From the NCBI RefSeq assembly GCF_001640025.1, contig NC_031674.1:1488001-1552000 (forward strand): a stretch of 64,000 bases of DNA, given 5' to 3'. The notes beneath the pieces are model-generated. The model saw nothing but the letters and a program-made list of their open reading frames with translations. It searched no databases and was not told the DNA's origin. Every line of letters begins with the position of its first letter. Positions within the stretch are counted from its first letter, which is position 1. The stretch is from Sugiyamaella lignohabitans. Lineage: Eukaryota; Ascomycota; Dipodascomycetes; Dipodascales; Trichomonascaceae. Position numbers and translations under genes: made by a program. Shown in pieces: positions 33,023-49,340 of this stretch.

Positions 33023-33087
33023 GTCGGATGCCGACTTACTCCTTCCGACTACATCCCCCTGCAGGTCGGATAAAACCCTTTCGGATG
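33023..33087. promoter_or_regulatory. CGG-N3-CCG site with additional half-sites
   Basis: GTCGG-ATG-CCGAC at 33023-33035 is a perfect inverted repeat of the CGG-N3-CCG type recognised by Zn2Cys6 factors. Further half-sites are CCGAC at 33045, TCGGA at 33066 and TCGGA at 33081. The cluster is 110-175 bp upstream of the FAH-domain gene. Confidence 0.45.
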
Positions 33088-33197
33088 AAAGATCACCCCC
33101 ACTGACTGCCCCCACATTTGGGTGATACTATTCCCAGCTCGGAGAAGTAATTTACCAGGCTGACTTCATCAGTCAGACGTTGAGATTCGTAAAAACA

Positions 33198-34197
33198 ATG
33201 TCGTCTAAGGAGCTGTTTAAAGTAAGTTATACGAGATTTCACAAGATATTTTTACGAGAGATTCCACATCTGGGGTTTAAAGAAACGAGGACGAGCATGA
33301 GACGATAATAAACTCAGATCGTAATCTAACATTTTCCTACAGCGTTTGGTGAGATTTGTCGCTACTGACGGCAAAATCTACTATGGAGATGCCATTCTCC
33401 AGGCTGGCAACACCGATACCAGATTTGCCAAGGAAGCCAGAATCATTAGCGGTGATATTTTTGGTGATTATAAGATTGAAAACAAAACCGTGGCCATTCG
33501 CAGATTGCTGACCCCTCTTGCTCCTGAACATGTAGCAACTGTTCGATGTCTAGGACTCAATTACCGTAAACATGCTTTGGAAGCCAAGATGCCCATTCCA
33601 AAGTACCCTGTCCTTTTCTACAAGCCCAAGACTGCATTGAGTGCTACTGGTGACGATATTGTAGTTCCCACACCTGCATTGATCAAAAACCAAACAGACT
33701 ACGAATGTGAGTTGGTTGTAGTCATTGGTCGCGAATGTAAAGACATTACCCCCGAACAAGCCTATGATTATATTTTAGGATATGCCGTTGGCAACGACGT
33801 TTCTCACCGTGACTGGCAATTGAACAGAGGAAGTCAATGGAACCTCGGCAAAATGTTCGACGGATTCGCTCCATTTGGACCTGCCATTGTCAGCAAAGAG
33901 GTCACTGGAACCCCCGACTCACTCCAGATTTACGCCAAGCTCAATGGCGACAATCTAGTACAAAACGAATCCACTGGCGACATGATTTTCAACGTCCCGG
34001 CTGCCGTCTCCTTCCTCAGTCAAGGCACAACTCTTCTTCCTGGCGATGTTATCTTCATGGGCACACCCTCCGGCGTCGGAATGGGCCGAAGCCCACCTGT
34101 CTGGCTCAAAAATGGCGACGTTGTCGAAGTCGGCCTGAGCAAAGTTGGCTCCATTGTCAATAAAGTTGTTTTCGAGGACCAGCGAGCTAAACTCTAG
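33198..34197 (+). CDS. Fumarylacetoacetate hydrolase-domain protein (FAHD1-like)
   Basis: Exons 33198-33221 and 33343-34197 (121-nt intron) give 292 residues. The first exon codes only eight residues (MSSKELFK). The family includes acylpyruvases and oxaloacetate decarboxylases such as FAHD1 and yeast Fmp41. The N-terminal RLVRFVATDGKIYYGD, the metal-site region around YECELVVVIGREC, and GYAVGNDVSHRDWQ and GTPSGVGMGRSPPVWLKNGD are typical. No clear mitochondrial signal is seen. The exact substrate cannot be read from sequence. A truncated GC-palindrome follows 37 bases after the stop. Third-position G/C rises in the last 100 codons. Confidence 0.9.
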
Positions 34198-34233
34198 AAT
34201 ATATACACTGATATCTGAGCTGGATGGGGGGTC

Positions 34234-34353
34234 TGCCTCCGGCGGCTGGGGCTCTGCCCCAGACCCCGTAGCTCCTGCTTCGCAGGAGATGACTGGGGAT
34301 CCCAGCACAACGACTCGAGCACAGCGAGAGGAGCAGCGGGGTTTGGGGCGGAG
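34234..34353 (+). repeat. GC-palindrome element, right arm truncated (B left, A right)
   Basis: The left arm and both inner modules are present, but the right arm stops at GTTTGGGGCGGAG. The terminal GCCCCAGCCGCCGGAGGCA is missing. This is the last copy in the window. It lies between tandem genes, 37 bases after the FAH stop. Confidence 0.9.
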
Positions 34354-34376
34354 GAAGACCCTTCTGGACCCTGAAA

Positions 34377-34384
34377 TCACGTGA
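34377..34384. promoter_or_regulatory. TCACGTGA E-box upstream of MTC5
   Basis: Perfect 8-bp palindrome with CACGTG core, 80 bp before the start codon of the MTC5/SEA3 gene. A Cbf1- or Pho4-like site by motif only. Confidence 0.35.
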
Positions 34385-34463
34385 CATAGAGGTTCGCGAA
34401 GCGTGCATATGTAGATAAGAGACTCGAGCGGGTTTTGTTTGGTCCGAGGGTAGTATTCACATC

Positions 34464-37400
34464 ATGACATCGGCTTACGATTCGGTTACCTTTGGTAATC
34501 CGTTGTCGCTGAGGGTCGATGAGGGTGTGGGTGCAATGACGATTAGCCCATGCGGGAGGGATGTGGCGCTTGCTTCGTAAGTAGAGACTCGATCGGACGG
34601 AGATGCGATGGAAGGGATGCTAACGAATGTTAACTAGTCGGTCGGGACTGTTTGTGATAGACTTGGACGACCCGTTTTCGCCACCGAGATGGCTTCACCA
34701 CAGGACTTCGTGGGAGGTGGCAGATGTGCAATGGTGTCCTCATGCGTTCAGACCGTACTCGGTGATATCGACGTCGAATCAGAAGGCGCTGGTATGGAAT
34801 CTGGCCATGTCGTCGGACTGTGCAGTCGAACATGTTCTTCATGGCCATAAGAGAGCCATTACTGATATCAATTTTCATTCTGCAGAGCCTGATATAATCG
34901 CCACGTGCTCAGTGGATAGTAGAGTCAATGTTTGGGACTTGCGAGACCCGTCAAAGCCTACTACGACATTTGCTGACTGGAACGTGGGTGCTTCACAGGT
35001 GAAATGGAATCGTCTGAATCCTTTTGTTCTTGCTTCCTGTCACGACAGAAACGTTTATTTATGGGATACACGCAAAGGGTCGATTCCACTGCATACGATT
35101 CGTGCACATGACTCGAAGGTCAACTCAATTGATTTCAGTAGGACCTGTGAGAGCAAGATATTGACATGCTCGAATGACCATACAGTCAAAGGATGGGATT
35201 ATAAACTGAACGACGAACAGCCCGATATCACAATCAAGACAGATTTTCCCATTTGGAGAGCCCGTCATACGCCGTTTGGCAGTGGATGTGTTATTATGCC
35301 TTTAAGAGGAGGTAATAATAGTGTATTCTTAACAAACTTACAGGATATGGCTGGAGAACACTATTTAGATTCTAGTTTCGAGTTTAAAGGACACACAGAG
35401 CCGGTTAAGGAGTTTGTATGGCGGTCTCGTGGAGGGGAAGGTGATATTGATGACCGTGAGTTCCAACTGGTTACCTGGTCAAAAGACCATGACTTGAGAC
35501 TCTGGCCTGTAGAAGACAGAACTCTTGAATCAGCCAATTTTAAACGTGGAGCCAAATTGACTATGAGAATAACTAGAAAAGGTGCCAGATATGAAACCTA
35601 TCATAACGAGCCAAATGTACGAAGTCTTCGTACTTATAACAAGGGCTTGAATACGACAGGGGGACTTCCGGCTACTCGTACCCCATTTGGCCTTTCTCCT
35701 AGTAGTGCTGGAAAACGAGGTTCGGAGTTTGGTGGCCGTCAACATGGATCTCATCACCATCACCAACATCATCATCGTCACCACCATCACCATCATCACA
35801 ATGCACACAATCGTAGAACAGGAGCTCCTGTTAAGGACACACGAACAGGGTTCATGACAAGAGCAACTAAAACTAACTTTTATAACCATAACATTAACAA
35901 TAACTCGCATCTCGACTGGATTGCTGGTGTTCGTATGGGTAGAGCTGCATTTGATCCTCCATTTGACACCAGCATAAGATCTGATTACTTTTTGGGCGGC
36001 GATTCATCCAATCCAGGTAATCTCGGCGAAGAAGTTAGTATAGTAGGACACAAATTCCCGAAAGTCAGGTTTGAGAAAATCTCGGTTTCGACTGGCGAGT
36101 GTATTATCACGCTTAAAGCACCATGGGGAGATACCGAATCGGACCTGGTGTTTGTTAGAATCCATGTGCTATTTCCAGTGGATTATCCATTTTCACCACC
36201 AAAATTTAGAGTGGAAGAAGATGATTCATTTGGAGAGGGGAAGTACGAGTTAATCAAGGAGGAGGTTGCGAAAATAGCCGAATTGCTGGCGTCACACGGA
36301 AAATACTGTTTAGAATTATGTCTTAGATTTCTTCTCGGTGAAAAGGTATCCCTAGAAGAACTGGAGCGCCAAGAGATTGAGAAGCATATAGAAGACGACA
36401 CTGGTGAAGTTGGAATTGCCGGTCGATTTTCGTTCGGTGAGGATGGCGAAGAACTTCCTGATCTCACTAATGAGTTTATAGGCTCTTCAAGCGACGACGA
36501 CCTGGACGACGAGGATATCGCCACACATAGATTAATAATCCACGAAAAAAGCCCTGAAGCAGATGATCTGACTTATAGTGACCGAGATGGCGGAGTAGAA
36601 GGAGGACTCAAAGTGACTCAGCAGATATCGGAGACGTCTAAAGTTCTATTTGATAGCACACCTGTGCCGAAAGGATGTGGAGCTGTATGGTCAAAGAGTG
36701 GTGAGTTGGTATGCTTCTTCATTGGAAAATCAGCGATGAAGTCTACAGTTTCCAGACAGCTATCAACAAGATTCCCTGAGAAGGGTCTCAGTCAGATGCT
36801 TAGTTTCCGCGATGACAGTGGTGATAGTGACAGTTCAGACAGTTTTGAAAGCGATTCTGATTTGTTGGACAACGACGGTGTTTTAGACCAGCATTACTAT
36901 GGCCTACTTGCTACAGGAAAACTAAGAAATACTCTGCGATTCAGACAAGCTTCTAGCAAGATAGACAGCAGTGCACCTGTTTCGAACTCGGGTGGATCTC
37001 AACGTGGAATTCCTGAAAAGAAAATGAACGTGGTGAGAATACTCGATTTCAAGCATTTGATCCCCTCTCGACAAGATATGGCTGCCGAGTATAAGGTATT
37101 AGGTGCACCGCCAGGAGTGCTAGCTAAATGGAACCGACAAGTAGCCGAAAAGTATGGATGTCATCAGATTGCTTACTGCTGGTCTCTCATCGAACTGATT
37201 ATAGGTGCCAACCTTGAAGTGTATAAACATGCTCATACGTTGTCAAAGGCAGGAAATGTCAGCACTTCATTAATGAACCTATTACCACCGTCATATGTTG
37301 CAGATCCAAAGAAATCACAGATAGCATTGCCCAGTGCAGCTACATCGCTGGCAACCGCTACAAAATTATCAACAGATATTAACTTTGACTGGGGTCAGCA

Positions 37401-38640
37401 TCCGTTTCGTCGGCGATGGCTCGTAGAAGAGCTGTTCCGATATTTCGAGTTAGAACAGAACACCCAGATGCTGGCGCATATGTCTTGTATTTTGTCTGGT
37501 AGTAGCACCATTGATGACCATAACATGGTTTCTTCTGACAGTGCAGCCAGTGGGCTTGTAATGCCACATGCTATTAAGAGCCCATTCGCTCATGATTTGC
37601 TATGGCGAGAGGGGGGACCCGGTTCTGCAACTGCTGGCGGTAGTGGTAGTGGTTATTTCTCACCAATATTCTTTTCCAATTACCCGAATTCTAGTCATGT
37701 GGGTGGCCATTCGCCAACATCGGTGTCGAGTCTAGTTTCTGCATCACCTGAGAAGCATATCGGAGGGTTCCGCAACTTTGTTAGTATACCATCCACACCA
37801 CACTACCGATCTCATGTTCAATCACGAGACATGTCGTCTACCAGTTCCAAACAAATGGTACTACCAAACCACTATAATACTAACAGTGGATACGCTACTG
37901 CTAACAACAGCGTCAAGAGTGTTCCAGGAAAGCTAGCACGTTTTGATAGCGATAATGATTTGCACCTGGGACTCATGTTTAATCGAAGCGGGATTAATAC
38001 ACAGCTACCGAGCAGAAATAGTGTTGTTGGAAGTGAGACTAGTAAACCTGAGCCAGCAAGCACCCCGTCATACTTGCCGTCAGTACGGGTAGAGATTCTT
38101 AATGAAGAGTTCCTGGATTTTACCGAGCAGTTTCCTCGTCCTTTTCCTGACCAGTTTTTAACAGCTGGTAACAAACCACCTGCTGTACTACTACCAGCTC
38201 CTTCACAACCGCCTCAACTTCTTGATCCCAACAAAACCGAAAAGTTCATAGCATATCGAGATCAATATGCTACGATGCTATACTCCTGGGGTTTACAAGT
38301 AGAGAGATTGGAAATTCTCAAATTTAACTATACGTTGCCAGGAGGTCTCCAAGCAGTTCGAAGACCCTCTATTTTCGACAAGTTCCACTGTGCATATATT
38401 CAATTCCGAACAATGCGCCAGTTAGAAGACTTTGAGCTCGTCAACACCACAGATATGTCGCTTAACCGTAGCTACGCCCGAACCTGCCATTACTGTAAAC
38501 TCATGATCAAAACGCGATTCTTCCAGTGCATCAACTGCGAGCATATCCAGCACGCAGACTGCGGAGTCGAGTGGTTCGTGAGCAATGGTGAGAAAGAGTG
38601 TCCAAGTGGTTGTGGATGTGCATGTTTGGATTATTTATAA
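34464..38640 (+). CDS. MTC5: SEA-complex subunit Mtc5/Sea3 (WDR59 homologue)
   Basis: Exons 34464-34576 and 34638-38640 (61-nt intron) give 1371 residues. The SEA/GATOR complex sits at the vacuole and controls TORC1 in response to amino acids. Order of parts: WD40 propeller in the first ~330 residues (HGHKRAITDINFHS, CSVDSRVNVWDLRD, DTRKGSIPLHTIRAHDSKV), a His-rich run near 405-425, an RWD domain at about 512-606 (FPVDYPFSPPKFRVEEDDSF) and an acidic region. A Ser-rich region follows, then a C-terminal RING-like zinc domain from about 1322 (CHYCKLMIKTRFFQCINCEH). The propeller-RWD-RING order separates Mtc5/WDR59 from Sea2/WDR24 and Sea4/MIOS. The frame also has an ATG inside the intron (34627), but the spliced start restores the first blade (VALASRSGLFVIDLD). 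Confidence 0.93.
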
Positions 38641-38853
38641 TGTATTATTTAATGAAAATTTTTTTATATTAAACCAATATCACTTCTGCTTGTTTCTACG
38701 ACTCTCGAAATCTCAGAATCTACATCTCCAGCCTGGTCTTATCTTATCAGTAACCCTTACATCAACTAGGGCAAGGGCTTCCATGATTGAACGCTTCACG
38801 AGATACAAGAGGAGGAGTTGAAGTTTAGACTATTACAATAGCAAAGATCAAAA

Positions 38854-41800
38854 ATGCCACCGCCAACGGCTACAGAAGATGCCAAAGAAGAGGAGGATTG
38901 GGATAAGCTGTTTGCTCCTGGTGCGACAGGAGGCGGTATTGAATCGATAGTTCCAAGGGACTTGTCAGGAGCGGACTTGATCAGACCAGCCGACAACGCC
39001 ATTGATTTTGAGGATGAAGATGAATTGGCTGATGATGAAGACGAGATCCAAGCTACTCAGGAGGCAGAAAAGAAAGTCGGCAATAAATTATTAGACCGCG
39101 ATCGCGTGGCTCCGAGTGGACGACCAATAAGACCTGAGTATGACGAGGAAGACGACAATGATGAGGAAGAAATTGATATGCCTGATTTCTTTGCTCACCA
39201 TAGAGGCGGTAGTCTGAGTATAAATGCAGATGGCATCAGTTTGGCTGGAGAGCTAGATGGTGGTCATGGGTTTAATGAAAGTTGGTACGATGAACTCACC
39301 GCAGAGGGTCAGCCGGGAGATATGGATATTGATATTCATCCAAGAGCATCTCTGAGCGAAATTGGAGAAGAGGAAGAAGAGGATTTTGAGAAAGAAGGTG
39401 AAACTGAAGAAAATGCAAAACCACATGTTAATCAGAACGCCTTAAATGTTTTAAATGAAGGATCAGATCTTTTGCAGGATACTGGTAATATGTTAAAGTC
39501 AGATCTGATTGAAGAGATTGATACGATTGACGACAAAACCACAAACGAACAGTTATTAAGAGCTTATTATCCAGAATTTAGAAGTGGTGCAGTATTAAAA
39601 ATGCATACAATATTTGGCCCAAAGCCGTCTAAGCTGGTCCTACCGAAAGCCAAACCCGTCAAGCAACAGTCTGCGGCCCCAATTAAGACAAGATTAGAAA
39701 TTGAAGCTGATCAAAAAAGAGTTTTCCGATCAAACCAACTGGTCGAAAAAGTAGATACAAATGTGGTCAAAGTCAACAGTTCGTGGATTGAGAGATCTCT
39801 GCGGAAAACTGGACGCCAAGACAAGGATTCACTGAGTGACAGTCATGGGCTTCCTGAAGGTGTAGACAAAGAAATCGAGTTTGCGTCTGCCGACTGGTAT
39901 GTTTTTGACGATTCTGAATCCGATGTGGATGATGAGCCAAGATCGCCTCTTAAAGATTCAGAAACGAAAGATAAGGCAACAGATGAGTCTGAAACTGTAC
40001 TTAAAGGTGACGAATCAACCCCTGAAGGCCCGAGAGAATTGCAAGTTTCGGGAAAACGACGAAGGCCAAAACTCGACTACAGCTCTCTAGCTATGTTTGA
40101 CCACGAACCCTATGATTCTGACGATGAAGATGCATTTTTAGAAGGAGTTTTTCAGCCCCTGCGAAAGAAAACTATTCTAGATATGAATGACTCCCACCTG
40201 CTATTTGCCCATGAAAGTCAAACTCGACGAATGTATAATCCCACTGCCAATTCAACAGTCCCTACAAGTGAAAGCCAACTTCAATCAAGATACAATATTT
40301 CCAACGATAAAGCATACGATATGCTTAAGGAGAATTATCAATCCAAAATCCGAGCGACTATCGGCAACTTGAATATTGACCATTCGATGATTGCTCTACG
40401 ATTACAATCACCTCACTACAAAGTCAAGTTATCTAAATCTCAGATGAGATCGTTTCACCGTCCATCTTTTGTTGTTAAACCCAATACCACCATACACTTT
40501 TCCAAGGTGAAACAACGGAAAAAGAAGAAAGACAAGGGTAAGCATATTACTCAGTTGCTCAACAAAACGGGTGATCTTACTCTGGGCGACTCTGCGCACT
40601 TTTTCCTTCTTGAGTATTGTGAGGAATTTCCAATTGTTCTGTCGTGTTTTGGTATGGGAAGCAAACTGATCAACTATTATCGGAAACGAAATAACGAGGA
40701 TTCTGAGCGACCTAAGCTGGCTATTGGTGAAACTCATGTACTGGGTGTTCAAGATAAAAGTGCGTTTTGGAACTTTGGTTTTGTGGATCCAGGCAAAGTT
40801 GTCCCCACTCTGTATAACCGAATGATACGAGCACCGATCTTTAAGCATGACCCAAAGCAGACTGATTTTCTGCTTGTTCGAAGTACTGGAGGAGGTGTTG
40901 GACAAAAGTATTTTTTGCGTACCGTTCAAAACGTGTTTGTTGTAGGACAGACGTTGCCTGTGACGGCGATTCCGGGTCCTCATTCACGAAAAGTGACTAC
41001 CGCTAGCAAAAACAGGTTAAAGATGGTAGTGTACCGAGTGTTGAACAAGAACCCTCATCAACGTTTACAAGTCAAGGATATTTCGGGACATTTCCCAGAC
41101 CAAAATGACATGCAAAATAGACAACGTCTGAAGGAGTTCATGGAATTTCAAAGAAGCGGTGATGACCAAGGATTTTGGAAGGTTAAAGCTGGAGATACCC
41201 TTCCACCAGAAGATGCTATTCGTTCAATGATTACTCCTGAAGATATTGTTTTGCTAGAGTCGATGCAGGTTGGCCAACAGCACCTAGAAGATGCTGGTTA
41301 CGGAAAAACCGTTGAAGATGATCAGGAGGATGCTGATGGTATGAGCATTGAAGAGCAGCTAGCGCCATGGAATATCTCCAGAAACTTTATAAATGCTACT
41401 CAAGGCAAGGCCATGCTGCAGTTGCATGGAGAAGGTGACCCTTCAGGCCGAGGAGAGGGATTTAGTTTCCTACGTACCTCCATGAAAGGTGGCTTCAAGG
41501 CTATGGGAGAGTCTGTCAACGACAAGCTTGAGAAATCTTCCAAACTTGGTGGCCACAGTTACAACGTAGCCATTCAACAGAAAATTTACAATGAAGAGAT
41601 CAAGCGAATCTGGCAAACTCAGCAGAAGAGTTTGTCTGTGAAGGACGTATCGGAGCTTGGCTGGGATGAGGCCGAACATAACCGTGATAACCCCCCTGAG
41701 CCTACTGGAGAGTCGTCTGCAAATACCCCTGGCGGCGGTTATGACAAAGAAGACGATGAAATGTCGCTATTTTCTCATAACAGCACATCCAATAACCAAC

Positions 41801-42377
41801 AGAATAAGGTTCTTAAAATCACTCGTTTGGTCAAAGATGAGTATGGAGTTATTCAACAAAAGGTCGAAGTGGTTCGAGATCCGAATGTCATTAGAGCCTA
41901 TGTCAAACGACGACAGATGGTAGAAGATTCATTAGTTGTGTAAGTATAGGAAGGGGATACATCGAGGTGATTGAAAAGGCTATATAGGGAAGAATTAGTA
42001 CGTGGAGAATAACATGCTAACAATTCTAGTGCTGATGAAATTACGGTTACCAATGATGAGGAACGTAACAAACGTAACAGAAAGATTCTTGAAGATGAAG
42101 TTGCTCGTATCCAACGTAATCTTGACAGACGAAATGCGCGAAAAGCCCAGAAGGGAGATTCTACCGGAAAAGGTGTTGGCCGTGGAAAGTCAACCACAAG
42201 GAAATGTGCCACATGTGGTGCAATTGGGCACATCCGTACGAAGTAAGTACCATTGAAGGATTCCTAAGATCTATTAGAGAATTTTCTAACATTTCTAGCA
42301 AATCGTGTCCTCGGTACAATGAGGTTTTTGGCTCGGCCAACAACAGCAGTGGAGCACCGACTCCCAGCTCTGGTTGA
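38854..42377 (+). CDS. TAF1: TFIID subunit 1 (TAF1/TAF145)
   Basis: Exons 38854-41939, 42030-42242 and 42299-42377 (introns 90 and 56 nt) give 1125 residues. Taf1 is the scaffold of TFIID and contacts TBP. The acidic N-terminus (DWDKLFAPG, then DFEDEDELADDEDEI) fits the TAND TBP-binding part. The central DUF3591 core runs from about 430 to 900 (NDKAYDMLKENYQSK, RSTGGGVGQKYFLRTV, HSRKVTTASKNRLKM). The zinc knuckle C1088-x2-C1091-x4-H1096-x6-C1103 (CATCGAIGHIRTNKSC) is split by the last intron. No bromodomain follows, as in other yeasts. Length is close to S. cerevisiae Taf1 (1066). Without the two introns the knuckle would be missed. Confidence 0.96.
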
Positions 42378-42753
42378 GTTAATTACTCCACTCTATTTAT
42401 ATGTAATTTATTTGAACACAATTAAACTATTAAGTGTGGGTTTTAGCGAGCAGAGCGAGCGGTGGAAGTTCGTCCATGCCTCGCAACTATCACCAGCATT
42501 ATAGACGATCAGATCAGTTTTCGTGATCAGGTGTATTTTTTAACACCCAAAGAACTTTTACACAATGTGGAGTGCATCATTTATAGCGTCTAGAATAGAT
42601 ATCAAATGTACGAAGATTTAGATTTCCCATAGATAGGCCTGAAGCATGATAACCTCACGTGCGTTATCGTACATCCTTCGCCAGTAGCAAATCACTATAC
42701 AACGGTGAAAAGCTGAACAGTATATGCAAAATTATATTTTTAAATAGTTTAGT
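42378..42753. other. Convergent intergenic region, TAF1 / MAK11
   Basis: 376 bases, no gene and no GC-palindrome. One CACGTG occurs near 42657, where a promoter role is unlikely. Confidence 0.5.
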
Positions 42754-44079
42754 CTAATCTGTCTTTTCAAATTCCACTGAAACCTTTGCCTTTTTATTCT
42801 TGTTCTTCTTCTTTTGCTTCTTAGAGAGTTTGACTACTTCCTCACCATCGGACTCGACCTCGGAAAAGTCTGTATCGGAAATTGCGTCGCCATTCTCGTC
42901 AGCGCGAAGTCTCTTTTTCATACTATCAGCTTTTTCAATATCCTCCGGGACAATAATGCAACAGTTTAGTCTGTCAGCAGTACTATACACAGCGACTTGA
43001 TCACGAACGCTAAGATCCCAGATGACGAGCTTGCCGTCGGATGATACCGAGGCCATATATGGAGTTTCGTTTTGTTGGTTGTAATAAAAACTGAAATGCT
43101 TGACACGGACACCGTGACCAACAAGTTCAAAAGTATTTTTTTCGTCCTTATCACTGCTCTCACTAATCAAGCTAGATATCAAGGTGAAAATAATCTTGCC
43201 GTTGTTATGAGATGTGACCAGGTACTCTTCACCTTCCTTAGATTTGAAGATATCCATATGTTGTAAACCGGAAGTTAATGACTTTTCAGCCAGCTTTTCA
43301 GCAGAGCTTGTGTATATCTCGATCTTTCGATCATATCCAATAATATATTGATCTCCTTCACTAGTCCATCTAACCTTTAAACCTACCCCGCCAAGCTTGA
43401 CGATACTGGCCTTACGAGCAGTCATGAGATTCCACAATCTTAAAGTCTTGTCTTCACCAACACTAAGACCAATTTTACCAGAAGGATGGATAGATATGTC
43501 ATTAACTGCTCCCTTGTGACCTTTGAGTTCTCCCAGAACTTCCCAATCTTTACATCTCCAGATACAAATGTTACCATCGCCAGCAGCACTAAACAGCCAT
43601 TTGGATTCAAAAAATTCCAAAACTGTGACACTACCACTATGATGTAAAAGGGTCCCAAGTTCTTTACGCTTTTGAAGGTCATAAATACGGATATGCTCGT
43701 CATTAGATCCACTCACTAGATATCGCTTGGATTGAGCCAAGCATCTAATAGATTGAGTATGCGCAGTAAAGTGGAAAATGGGATTAAAGACTTCTAAATC
43801 CTTGAAAAGACTTAGTGACACACATAACAGGTTGTGTTCATAAGATCCAGTTACTATACGAAATGTAGGCGCAATTGTGCCCTTCGTTGTGGTAGTAATG
43901 GAGGTCGTCGTTGAGTTTAGTGAAACCTCTGCAGGGTTCTCGTCAGCGTCTGTTTCATTAGAAACGAGAGTCTTAACGGTCACCTCTTTCACCTCTTTAA
44001 CCTTTGGCGAAGCTTCCTGGGTCTGAGAAGTCTTCGAATGCTTGGTCTTTTTCAAAATGGATTTCTTTGGAGTGACCAT
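42754..44079 (-). CDS. MAK11: Ribosome-biogenesis WD40 protein Mak11
   Basis: 441 residues from the ATG at 44079. Mak11 (PAK1IP1 in animals) helps make the 60S subunit in the nucleolus, acting with Rlp24. WD repeats cover about 85-400 (HTQSIRCLAQSKRYLVSGS, HHSGSVTVLEFFESKWLFSA, GHKGAVNDISIHPSGKIGLS). The N- and C-terminal tails are Lys-rich and nucleolar in character (KKQKKKNKNKKAKVS). The frame stays open upstream to an ATG at 44250, but that stretch reads as promoter sequence and carries no family similarity, so the shorter start is preferred. The gene is divergent from ARO1. Confidence 0.92.
   Translation of the reverse strand: MVTPKKSILKKTKHSKTSQTQEASPKVKEVKEVTVKTLVSNETDADENPAEVSLNSTTTSITTTTKGTIAPTFRIVTGSYEHNLLCVSLSLFKDLEVFNPIFHFTAHTQSIRCLAQSKRYLVSGSNDEHIRIYDLQKRKELGTLLHHSGSVTVLEFFESKWLFSAAGDGNICIWRCKDWEVLGELKGHKGAVNDISIHPSGKIGLSVGEDKTLRLWNLMTARKASIVKLGGVGLKVRWTSEGDQYIIGYDRKIEIYTSSAEKLAEKSLTSGLQHMDIFKSKEGEEYLVTSHNNGKIIFTLISSLISESSDKDEKNTFELVGHGVRVKHFSFYYNQQNETPYMASVSSDGKLVIWDLSVRDQVAVYSTADRLNCCIIVPEDIEKADSMKKRLRADENGDAISDTDFSEVESDGEEVVKLSKKQKKKNKNKKAKVSVEFEKTD

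Positions 44080-49340
<5,261 letters not shown>

Larger units (their letters stand above)
32500..33197. other. Divergent promoter, SEC62 / FAH-domain gene
   Basis: 698 bases without a gene. It contains two CACGTG E-boxes nearer SEC62 and a cluster of CGG/CCG half-sites nearer the FAH gene, listed separately. Confidence 0.5.

Noticed and set aside
3109..34353. GC-palindromes as classical MITEs
   Set aside because: Terminal inverted repeats are present, but no flanking duplication is visible at any copy and no related transposase lies in the window, so I left the mobility question open.
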